Shown in pieces: positions 17,262-24,301 of a stretch of DNA of 64,000 bases. Origin of the DNA: Pseudomonas viridiflava (GTDB lineage: Bacteria; Pseudomonadota; Gammaproteobacteria; Pseudomonadales; Pseudomonadaceae); assembly GCF_900580865.1 (NCBI RefSeq), contig NZ_UTBZ01000164.1:270690-334689 (forward strand), given 5' to 3'. Below the pieces are notes generated by a model that was given only the letters and a program-made list of their open reading frames with translations, made no database searches and was not told the origin of the DNA. The translations under genes and the position numbers were made by a program. Positions within the stretch are counted from its first letter, which is position 1. Every line of letters begins with the position of its first letter.

Positions 17262-17960
17262 ATGACTCAGTCCATCTGGAGCAAGTTGTTCACCGCACTG
17301 CGCGGCGGCGCCAATGAAGTCGGCGAGGCGATCGCTGACCAACAGGCTCTGCGCATCCTCGACCAGGAAATCCGCGATGCCGACACCGCCCTGTCGAACG
17401 CACGTCGCGAACTGGTCACCATCATGGCCAAACACAAACTGGCTGCCGACCGCGTAAGCGAGTACGACGCCAAGATCAAGGATCTGGAAGCCAAAGCCGT
17501 CTCGGCGCTGAACGCCGGCCGTGAAGACCTGGCGCTGGAAGTGGCCGAAGCGATCTCGACCCTGACCAACGAGCTGGATGTCGAGAAAAAGCAGAGCGAC
17601 GAATTCGGCACTTACGCCGAAAACATGCGCAAAGACATCAGCAAGGCCGAATCGCGGATCAAGAGCCTGCGCCAGCAAGTGGACATGGCCAAGGCCCGTG
17701 AAAGCGTGCAGAAAGCCCAGGTCAGCGCTTCCATCGCCAGCGGCGGTGCCAATGGCAAACTGGAAACTGCCGTCGGTACGTTGAACCGTCTGCAAGCCAA
17801 GCAGCAGCAGCGCGCGGCTGAACTCAGCGCTGCGGACGAGCTGGCTGACGCCTCGACCGGCAACGACCTGGAACGCAAACTGCGCGACGCCGGCATCACG
17901 CCGAACGAAGGTAGCGCCAATGCGATCCTTGAGCGCCTGAAGCAAAAGTCCGCTCAGTAA
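17262..17960 (+). CDS. PspA/IM30 (Vipp1) family protein, YjfJ-like
   Basis: 232 residues, the same length as E. coli YjfJ. The protein is almost wholly alpha-helical with long coiled coil (heptads through about 25-150, such as LDQEIRDADTALSNARREL), and starts with an amphipathic MTQSIWSKLFTALRGG. PspA/IM30 proteins polymerise on the inner membrane and protect it under stress. No pspF, pspB or pspC lies nearby, so this is not the classical psp locus. A REP doublet separates it from the rest of the operon, which may give it a higher transcript level (inference). Confidence 0.9.
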   Translation: MTQSIWSKLFTALRGGANEVGEAIADQQALRILDQEIRDADTALSNARRELVTIMAKHKLAADRVSEYDAKIKDLEAKAVSALNAGREDLALEVAEAISTLTNELDVEKKQSDEFGTYAENMRKDISKAESRIKSLRQQVDMAKARESVQKAQVSASIASGGANGKLETAVGTLNRLQAKQQQRAAELSAADELADASTGNDLERKLRDAGITPNEGSANAILERLKQKSAQ

Positions 17961-17979
17961 TCACTGCGGAAAAAAACCT

Positions 17980-18067
17980 GTGGGAGCGAGCTTGCTCGCG
18001 AAAGCGTCGTATCAGTCGACATCAATGTTGACTGACACGCCCTCTTCGCGAGCAAGCTCGCTCCCAC
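17980..18067. repeat. REP doublet (REPIN-like), copy 5, inside an operon
   Basis: REP units 17980-18002 and 18045-18067, same order as copy 4, with a shared inner GTCGTATCAGTCGACATC. It lies in the 214-bp gap between the PspA-like and DUF2491 genes. The remainder of the gap shows no gene but a good ribosome binding site (AAGGAACG) before 18175. Confidence 0.9.
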
Positions 18068-18174
18068 ATGGTTTATGGCGTGGAAATCGCTATCCTCGTT
18101 CGCCGCTCAGCCCGGTACACTAGCCACGCTTTTTTCGCCGACGAACACCTCCACCCGCTTCAAGGAACGTACCC

Positions 18175-18825
18175 ATGGGATGGTTTAAAGACTTGCTGGG
18201 CACCAGCAACTGGCAGACCGCTGCGCCAACGCCGACCGTGGCCAGTGGCCCACTCGGCATGGCCCAAGGCAAGGCTGTCAGGTTCGATACGACCCTGGCG
18301 CTGTTGCTCGATGGCTCGACCACGGTGCGCGTGCCCTTCGATCAGGCGATCTGGAGCCACGGCTGGGTCGACCTCGGCCAATCCAACAAACTGCACCGCT
18401 ATTACATGAACGACGAGGATTTCTGGCTACAGATCCACGTCACCGGTGAAGATCAGATCGAATCGGTCACGCTGTTCAATTATCTCAGTTACGTGACGGT
18501 CAACAGTGACGCCGAACTGCAGCGCCTGGCCGGCCCCAACAGCTCGATCGGTCTGCCGACCTACACCCACGACGGTGTCGAATACACCCGTGAGTGGGGC
18601 ACCGAACAAGGCCAGACCGAACTCGTACCGATGACCGAACAAGTGGTCAATCCGGACGAGAGTTACACCATCGAACACCACTCCATGCTTTATGCGCGCG
18701 AGACCGGCCTGACCGATCGCCGCGAATTGCTGCTGTTCTCCGTCGAACAGGACGAAGAAGGCACCGTCAGCCTGAGCACCTCGCTGGGCATTTCGCTGTA
18801 CACGACAGATCTGAGCACCATTTAA
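18175..18825 (+). CDS. DUF2491 family protein, YjfK-like
   Basis: 216 residues, close to the length of E. coli YjfK. It begins MGWFKDLLG and has conserved DUF2491-type blocks such as FWLQIHVTGEDQIESVTLFNY and the acidic C-terminal part. No signal peptide or membrane segment, so it is probably cytoplasmic. Function unknown. It lies 15 bp upstream of the DUF350 gene. Its place between a PspA-like protein and a DUF350 membrane protein suggests work at the inner membrane surface (inference). Confidence 0.87.
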   Translation: MGWFKDLLGTSNWQTAAPTPTVASGPLGMAQGKAVRFDTTLALLLDGSTTVRVPFDQAIWSHGWVDLGQSNKLHRYYMNDEDFWLQIHVTGEDQIESVTLFNYLSYVTVNSDAELQRLAGPNSSIGLPTYTHDGVEYTREWGTEQGQTELVPMTEQVVNPDESYTIEHHSMLYARETGLTDRRELLLFSVEQDEEGTVSLSTSLGISLYTTDLSTI

Positions 18826-18840
18826 AAAAGGAAGTTTTTC

Positions 18841-19266
18841 ATGCTGGAAGTGCTGGCCGTTTCCCTGAACAAAACCGCGCTGGTCGGTTTCGTCGTCTAC
18901 CTCATCGGCGCCGTGCTGCTGTTCATGCTGTTTCAATTTGTCTACACGCGCATCACGCCGCACAAGGAGTTCGAGCTGATCCGCTCCGGCAACGTTGCCG
19001 CCGCGATCGCCCTGTCCGGCGCGATCATCGGCTTCGCGATTCCGGCCAGTAACGTGATTGCGTTTTCGGTCAACGTCCTCGACTTCGTGCTCTGGGCGGT
19101 GATTGCCGCGGTGGTGCAACTGCTGTCATTCCTCGCCACGGGTCTGGTACTCAAAGGCACATCCCAACGCATCGCCAACGGCGAAGTGGCTTCGGGTATC
19201 TATGTTGCTGCGGTCGCGATCAGCGTCGGCATGCTCAACGCCGCGTGCATGACACCGTCCAACTGA
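18841..19266 (+). CDS. DUF350 family membrane protein, YjfL-like
   Basis: 141 residues with four predicted transmembrane helices (about 14-37, 55-78, 84-106, 116-136). The signature GNVAAAIALSGAIIGFAI (about 56-73) is typical of DUF350. The family is a small inner-membrane protein of unknown role that often travels with PspA-like and ATP-grasp ligase genes. A GGAAG ribosome binding site precedes the ATG. Spacing to both neighbours is under 20 bp. Confidence 0.9.
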   Translation: MLEVLAVSLNKTALVGFVVYLIGAVLLFMLFQFVYTRITPHKEFELIRSGNVAAAIALSGAIIGFAIPASNVIAFSVNVLDFVLWAVIAAVVQLLSFLATGLVLKGTSQRIANGEVASGIYVAAVAISVGMLNAACMTPSN

Positions 19267-19283
19267 TCGGCAGGAAGCCTTAG

Positions 19284-19982
19284 ATGAAACGCAGCAAATA
19301 CGTTCAGTTGTCCCTTGCCGCTTCGGTGGCCATGGCCATTTCCGGCCAGGCGACAGCCGCGGATCAACCACGCAATTTCCAGAATGTGGAACAGTGTGTC
19401 GATGCCGAAGTGGCCGCCGATGTCTGCTCCAACGCCTACGTCGCCGCCCTGACCGAACACCGGCGCATTGCCCCCGCGTACGACAACAAGGCCAAGTGCG
19501 ACGCGGACTTTGCCCCTGACTGGTGCCAGAAGAACTCCGACGGCCGCTTCGTGCCGAAACTCGGCGGCTTCAAAGTGCCGAAAGACGGTGAGCCGGCGCA
19601 GAACCTCGACGCCATCGCCAATGCCCAGATGCCCGCCGGTAATGCCACTGCGCAGAATGTGCAGAGCACTTCGCACGTCTCCAGCGGTGGTGGCGGCGGT
19701 GGCGGCAACGGTTGGCTGACCGGTTGGCTGATCGGCAACGCCATGAGCAACAACGCCGAGCGCACGGTTTACCGCGATCGCGAAACGCGCCAGCCGTACA
19801 ACACCTCGACGCAGTACCGCAGAGCCGAAACCACGACGCGCAGCCAGACGGATTACGAAAGCAGCAAAAGCAAACCGGTCAACGTCGCCTCGTCAACGTC
19901 ACGCGGCGGCTTCGGCAGCCAATCCAGTGCCCGTAGCGGTTGGGGTGGCTGGGGCAGCAGTTCCGGTCGTTCGAGCAGCTGA
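19284..19982 (+). CDS. DUF1190 family exported protein, YjfM-like
   Basis: 232 residues with an N-terminal signal sequence (SLAASVAMAISGQATA, cleavage after about residue 26). The mature part has Cys residues typical of the family (EQCVDAE, DVCSN, AKCDADF, DWCQ), and an extended Gly/Ser/Arg-rich C-terminal tail from about 130. It should be periplasmic; no lipobox Cys is evident. Function unknown. It precedes the ligase gene by 2 bp, so the pair is tightly coupled, and it might be the substrate or scaffold of that ligase (inference). Confidence 0.87.
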   Translation: MKRSKYVQLSLAASVAMAISGQATAADQPRNFQNVEQCVDAEVAADVCSNAYVAALTEHRRIAPAYDNKAKCDADFAPDWCQKNSDGRFVPKLGGFKVPKDGEPAQNLDAIANAQMPAGNATAQNVQSTSHVSSGGGGGGGNGWLTGWLIGNAMSNNAERTVYRDRETRQPYNTSTQYRRAETTTRSQTDYESSKSKPVNVASSTSRGGFGSQSSARSGWGGWGSSSGRSSS

Positions 19983-19984
19983 CG

Positions 19985-21139
19985 ATGAAGAAGATCCTCT
20001 GCGCCGAGCGGCCTGACTGGAAACAGACTGCCGAAAGCCTCGGCTTCATGTTCCACACCATCGATGACGAGCCATACTGGGACGAAAGCGCGTACTACCA
20101 GTTCACGCTCGCGCAAATCGAAAACGATCTCGAGGACCCGACCACCGAACTGCATGAGATGTGCATGGACCTGGTCGACCGCGTGGTGCACAGCGAAGAA
20201 CTGCTGGATCGCCTGAGCATTCCGGCGCCGTACTACGACATGATCCGCACGTCCTGGCTGGAAGGTCATCCGCATCTGTACGGGCGCATGGACTTTTCCT
20301 ACAGCGGCAACGGCCCGGCGAAACTGCTTGAGCTCAACTACGACACGCCGACCAGCCTTTACGAGGCGGCGGCGTTCCAGTGGGGCTGGCTGGAACAATG
20401 CATCGAGCGCGGCACGCTGCCGCGTCATGCCGACCAGTTCAACAGCATCGACACCCAGCTGCATCGGGCCTTCGCCGAATTACAGTTGAAGCGACCGTTC
20501 TACTTCGCTTCGATGAAGGATTCGGTCGAAGACAAGGGCACCACGGACTATCTGCGGCTGATCGCCGAGAAGGTCGGCATCGAATCGCGGCACATCGATA
20601 TCGAAGACATCGGTTTGACGGCTGAAGGTCGTTTTGTCGATCTGGAAGATCGCTGGATTCCGCACCTGTTCAAGCTGCATGCATGGGAGTTCATCTTCCA
20701 CGAGCCGTTCGGCGCCGCGATTGCCGAGTGCGATACACAGTTTTTCGAACCGGCGTGGAAGGCGATCCTGTCGAACAAGGGTGCACTGCCGTTGTTGTGG
20801 GAGATGCACAAGGGCCATCCGAATCTGCTGGCGGCGCATCTTGATCCGAATCCGGCCAGCGCTGTGCCCAAGGGCTGGGTACGCAAGCCGTTTTTCTCCC
20901 GGGAAGGCGCCAACATTGAACTGCAAACCGCTGACGGTCTGATCGTCAAAGAGGACGGGCCCTACACGGATGCGCCGTTCATCCTGCAGGAGTTTGCACC
21001 GCTGCCGAAGTTTGGCGACAGCTACACGCTGATTGGCTCCTGGGTCATTGGCGATCAGGCTGCAGGGATTGGGGTGCGGGAAGACAACAGCCTTATCACT
21101 AAAGACTCCAGCCGTTTTCTGCCACATCTGATCATTTAA
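19985..21139 (+). CDS. Glutathionylspermidine synthase-type ATP-grasp ligase, YjfC-like
   Basis: 384 residues from the ATG at 19985 (MKKILCAERPDW). An in-frame ATG at 19940 lies inside the DUF1190 gene and adds no family sequence. The protein corresponds to the synthetase half of GspS only; the N-terminal amidase is absent. Family marks include RMDFSYSGNGPAKLLELNYDTPTSLYEAA (in parts), the ATP-binding KPFFSREGANIEL and the C-terminal SRFLPH. The fold ligates a carboxylate to an amine using ATP. True spermidine conjugation is unproven for these stand-alone forms. It ends the operon; a terminator follows. Confidence 0.88.
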   Translation: MKKILCAERPDWKQTAESLGFMFHTIDDEPYWDESAYYQFTLAQIENDLEDPTTELHEMCMDLVDRVVHSEELLDRLSIPAPYYDMIRTSWLEGHPHLYGRMDFSYSGNGPAKLLELNYDTPTSLYEAAAFQWGWLEQCIERGTLPRHADQFNSIDTQLHRAFAELQLKRPFYFASMKDSVEDKGTTDYLRLIAEKVGIESRHIDIEDIGLTAEGRFVDLEDRWIPHLFKLHAWEFIFHEPFGAAIAECDTQFFEPAWKAILSNKGALPLLWEMHKGHPNLLAAHLDPNPASAVPKGWVRKPFFSREGANIELQTADGLIVKEDGPYTDAPFILQEFAPLPKFGDSYTLIGSWVIGDQAAGIGVREDNSLITKDSSRFLPHLII

Positions 21140-21153
21140 TAAAATCAGATCTG

Positions 21154-21189
21154 AAAAAGGTCCGTCGTGGTGAGCGATGGGCCTTTTTT
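21154..21189 (+). terminator. Terminator of the PspA-like/ligase operon
   Basis: AAAAAGGTCCGTCG ... CGATGGGCCTTTTTT forms a hairpin with G-T pairs and a T tract, starting 15 bp past the stop. Confidence 0.75.
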
Positions 21190-21261
21190 GTGCTAAACCT
21201 TGTGCTTAAGATAAGCTTGCGAGCAATCGTAAGTGAAATAAAACCATGGAAGGAGCGCTAC

Positions 21262-21882
21262 ATGGGCATTACCAGCTTTACCACTTCAAACGCCACAGAA
21301 ATGTATCAAGACGTATATATCCCACAACGTCTTGCTGCCTTGGAGATGTGTGTCATCGCTTGCTATTCTGTATTGAGCGACAAAGCGGACTCAACAACAT
21401 TAAGCTTGAACTTTGGTTCATCCTCACTTACCCAGCTAAACTCGAATACATTAACTCAGATTCTGATGGATGCGGGCTTGGTAGCAAACAGGACTCTACT
21501 TAACTTCATGGGCGTCAAGCTTGAAAATGGACAACTGAAAAATATAGATTATGCATTGAATATCGAGAGCTTTGGATTGACAAAAATACCTGTCGCTACA
21601 GCCACGCAAATCTCACTACCGGAGATACCCGCTGTAAACATGGAAAAAATCTGGCTGAAAGCGCTTCGAACGGCAAGCCAGGCAAGCGCGCACTTTACTA
21701 AAGATGGCGCACAAACCTTGATATGCGAGGTGGGGTTTGCATGCTTCGCCACATCAAAACTTGTCAGACAGCACTTTTATTCAGCAAAATCGCTGACGCC
21801 CCCTTCGTCGTTAATCCCTGCCAGTATGGAACCCAAGTTCGGAGGAGTTTGGGACGCGGTAGAACCACCACTAATGTGCTGA
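21262..21882 (+). CDS. Orphan protein of unknown function in an AT-rich segment
   Basis: 206 residues from the ATG at 21262, chosen because GGAAGGAGCGCTAC gives a good ribosome binding site; an in-frame ATG at 21190 is possible but lies at the upstream terminator. I do not recognise the protein. It has no signal peptide, no clear membrane helix and no known catalytic motif. The first 60 residues (LAALEMCVIACYSVL) are moderately hydrophobic, and it is rich in Ser/Thr/Leu. Codon use (TTA, ATA, AGA, AAA) and base composition are far more AT-rich than the neighbours, which suggests transfer or weak selection. It lies alone between the ligase operon and ssb. Confidence 0.65.
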   Translation: MGITSFTTSNATEMYQDVYIPQRLAALEMCVIACYSVLSDKADSTTLSLNFGSSSLTQLNSNTLTQILMDAGLVANRTLLNFMGVKLENGQLKNIDYALNIESFGLTKIPVATATQISLPEIPAVNMEKIWLKALRTASQASAHFTKDGAQTLICEVGFACFATSKLVRQHFYSAKSLTPPSSLIPASMEPKFGGVWDAVEPPLMC

Positions 21883-22116
21883 CTTAAACAACAAACTCGG
21901 ATCAACTCTGCTCATGAAACACTTGGCACATAAGTGGGCCGAACAAAACATGCATGCAGCAAACGATTCAGCTGTTGCTATTAGAAACAAACCAGTCAGT
22001 TTCGGTATAACAAACAATGTTTCCTGCAAAAACTGAATACGGCTTTTATCCAATTTAAGACGCCTTTCTTCGCGCTTCAATTGAACACAACCATAATGTC
22101 ACCAATTAAACAGACA
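21883..22116. other. AT-rich intergenic stretch, no gene seen
   Basis: About 230 bp between the orphan gene and the ssb terminator. It is AT-rich like the orphan gene. One short TTG-started minus frame (69 codons) has no ribosome binding site or recognisable protein. No tRNA, repeat or clear promoter is visible. Confidence 0.5.
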
Positions 22117-22150
22117 TTAAAAAAGCGAAGCCAAATCAATGGCTTCGCTT
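22117..22150 (-). terminator. Terminator of ssb
   Basis: On the minus strand AAGCGAAGCCA, loop TTGATT, TGGCTTCGCTT, followed by a run of T. It lies 29 bp past the ssb stop. Confidence 0.92.
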
Positions 22151-22178
22151 CTAACGTTCACTCTGAAAAAACAGCAGA

Positions 22179-22703
22179 TCAGAACGGAATATCGTCATCA
22201 AAGCTGTCGAAATCCGGAGCCGGTTGCGGTGCGGCCTGCTGTGGAGCCGGGGCCGAACGCTGCTGTGGAGCCGACTGCTGCGGGCGCGGAGCCTGCTGGC
22301 GTGGAGCCGGAGCCGACTGCTGGTAGTTGTTGCCACCGCCTTGTTGGTCGCCCTGTTGTGGACGGCCGCCGAGCAGTTGCATGGTGCCTTGCATGTCGAC
22401 CACGATTTCGGTGGTGTAACGCTTGATACCGTCTTTTTCCCACTCGCGGGTCTGCAGCTTGCCTTCGATGTACACCTGCGAACCCTTGCGCAGGTATTCG
22501 CCGGCGATTTCGGCAACCTTGCCGAACATCGAAACACGGTGCCATTCGGTCTTCTCGACCTTCTGACCGGTTTGCTTGTCAGTCCACTGTTCGCTGGTGG
22601 CCAGACTCAGGTTGGTCACGGCGTTACCGTTAGGCAGGTAGCGAACTTCGGGATCCTGGCCGCAAGTGCCGACCAATATGACTTTGTTAACCCCACGGGC
22701 CAT
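22179..22703 (-). CDS. ssb: Single-stranded DNA-binding protein
   Basis: 174 residues. The OB fold runs from MARGVNKVILVG to about 110, with the aromatic DNA contacts in SEQWTDKQTG and TEWHRVSMFGK. A Gln/Gly/Pro-rich linker leads to the acidic tip DDDIPF, which binds partner repair and replication proteins. It acts at replication forks and recombination sites. It lies 9 bp after the MFS gene and probably shares its transcript. Confidence 0.97.
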   Translation of the reverse strand: MARGVNKVILVGTCGQDPEVRYLPNGNAVTNLSLATSEQWTDKQTGQKVEKTEWHRVSMFGKVAEIAGEYLRKGSQVYIEGKLQTREWEKDGIKRYTTEIVVDMQGTMQLLGGRPQQGDQQGGGNNYQQSAPAPRQQAPRPQQSAPQQRSAPAPQQAAPQPAPDFDSFDDDIPF

Positions 22704-22712
22704 AACGTTCTC

Positions 22713-24110
22713 CTAGGCTTCGCAAGCAGCCCCGGCCGGGTTGTTCACCAGGCGTTCGAGGGTGTCGCGATCCACTAATTCTTTGTCCAGTTTGATGTAA
22801 ACAGCCGCTTCGTCAGCGACTATCACTGCATCGGTTACCCCTACGAGGGCCTTGAGGCGCTCGACCAGACCCGCTTCGCGGATCGCTTCGGGCGACAACG
22901 GCAAGCGCAGGCTCGTCACGTAGGGAGGTTCACGCATGGTAACAGCAAAGGCCAACCAAAGTGCAGCCAGCCCGGCACATCCAAGGAACACAACCGACAG
23001 ACCGCCATGCTGAAACAGCCAGCCGCCGAGTATCCCGCCGAGTGCCGAACCGAGGAACTGGCTGGTGGAATACACGCCCATGGCCGTGCCCTTCCCGCCC
23101 GCCGGTGAAACTTTGCTGATCAGCGACGGCAATGAAGCCTCCAGCAGATTGAACGCGGTGAAGAACACCACCGTACCAATCACCAGAGCGCGCAGGCTGT
23201 CGCCGAACTGCCAGAAGAATAGCTCAGTCAGCATCAGCGTCAGGACGGCGCCAAGTAAAACTCGTTTCATTTTGCGTTTCTTCTCGCCGTAGATGATGAA
23301 CGGGATCATGGCAAAGAACGAAATCAGCAACGCGGTAAGGTAGACCCACCAGTGCTGCTCCTTGGGCAAACCGGCTTTTTCCACCAGCGCCAGGGGCAAG
23401 GCGACGAAGCTCGACATCAGCATCGCGTGCAACACAAAGATACCTAAATCGAGGCGCAGCAAGTCTGGATGCTTGAGCGTCGGCATCAACGCCTGACGCG
23501 CCACGCCGGATTCACGATGCTGCAACGGCCCGGTGGAACGCGGCACCATGAACATGATGATGGCGATACCGACCAGTGCCATGGCACCGGTGGCGAGGAA
23601 CAGTCCGGACAGACCGAAAGCCCGGGTCAGCAAAGGCCCGACAACCATGGCCACGGCAAACGACAAACCGATGGTCATGCCGATCATGGCCATCGCCTTG
23701 GTGCGATGTTGTTCGCGGGTCAGGTCGGAAAGCAGCGCCATGACCGCAGCGGAAATAGCCCCGGCACCTTGCAGGATCCGCCCGGCGATGACGCCCCAGA
23801 TCGAGTCGGCCTGAGACGCCAGCACACTGCCGAGGGCAAAGACGATCAGCCCGAGGTAAATCACCGGACGACGGCCAATGCGGTCGGAAATGATCCCGAA
23901 CGGAATCTGGAAAATCGCCTGGGTCAGGCCGTAAGCGCCGATAGCCAAGCCGATCAGGGCCGGGGTCGCGCCTGCCAGGTCCATGCCGTAGGTCGCCAGT
24001 ACCGGCAACACCATGAACATGCCAAGCATACGGAAGGCGAACACCAGGGCCAGACCGCTCGCCGCGCGGGTCTCGCTGCCACTCATGCGTTCGCTGTGGG
24101 GATCGTGCAT
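22713..24110 (-). CDS. MFS transporter, YajR-like with C-terminal soluble domain
   Basis: 465 residues with twelve transmembrane helices and the MFS loop signature GIISDRIGRRPVIYLG near residue 75. After the last helix, about 70 residues (ALVGVTDAVIVADEAAVYIKLDKELVDRDTLERL) form a small ferredoxin-like domain, as in the YAM domain of E. coli YajR. It is probably a proton-driven exporter; the substrate is unknown. The ATG at 24110 follows GAGG by about 9 nt. It is divergent from uvrA and upstream of ssb, the same order as I recall for P. aeruginosa. Confidence 0.9.
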   Translation of the reverse strand: MHDPHSERMSGSETRAASGLALVFAFRMLGMFMVLPVLATYGMDLAGATPALIGLAIGAYGLTQAIFQIPFGIISDRIGRRPVIYLGLIVFALGSVLASQADSIWGVIAGRILQGAGAISAAVMALLSDLTREQHRTKAMAMIGMTIGLSFAVAMVVGPLLTRAFGLSGLFLATGAMALVGIAIIMFMVPRSTGPLQHRESGVARQALMPTLKHPDLLRLDLGIFVLHAMLMSSFVALPLALVEKAGLPKEQHWWVYLTALLISFFAMIPFIIYGEKKRKMKRVLLGAVLTLMLTELFFWQFGDSLRALVIGTVVFFTAFNLLEASLPSLISKVSPAGGKGTAMGVYSTSQFLGSALGGILGGWLFQHGGLSVVFLGCAGLAALWLAFAVTMREPPYVTSLRLPLSPEAIREAGLVERLKALVGVTDAVIVADEAAVYIKLDKELVDRDTLERLVNNPAGAACEA

Positions 24111-24301
24111 GGAAAAACCTCGTGTGAACCGGCGGCGATTCTACCAGTCCCATCGAAAGACGGGGTATATCGCGACGCTATGACGCGTATAGATGAAACT
24201 CTCTTCATGTAAGGCAAAAAGCCCTTTGCTTGATAGTGTGCATCCATCCAGTATTTGCCCGTATACTCCTACGTTTTCGACGCCCGCCGAGCGAGGCCAC
24301 T

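Noticed and set aside
21871..22080. A 69-codon minus-strand frame downstream of the orphan gene
   Set aside because: It starts with TTG, has no ribosome binding site, overlaps the end of the orphan gene and resembles no protein.
24111..24301. LexA (SOS) box between the MFS gene and uvrA
   Set aside because: No CTGT-N8-ACAG-like site could be found by reading both strands. Weak sites cannot be excluded without a scored scan.
24230..24301. ATG start for uvrA 24 codons upstream
   Set aside because: The usual UvrA N-terminus begins at the TTG at 24302, which has a GAGG site; the extra residues have no match in the family.
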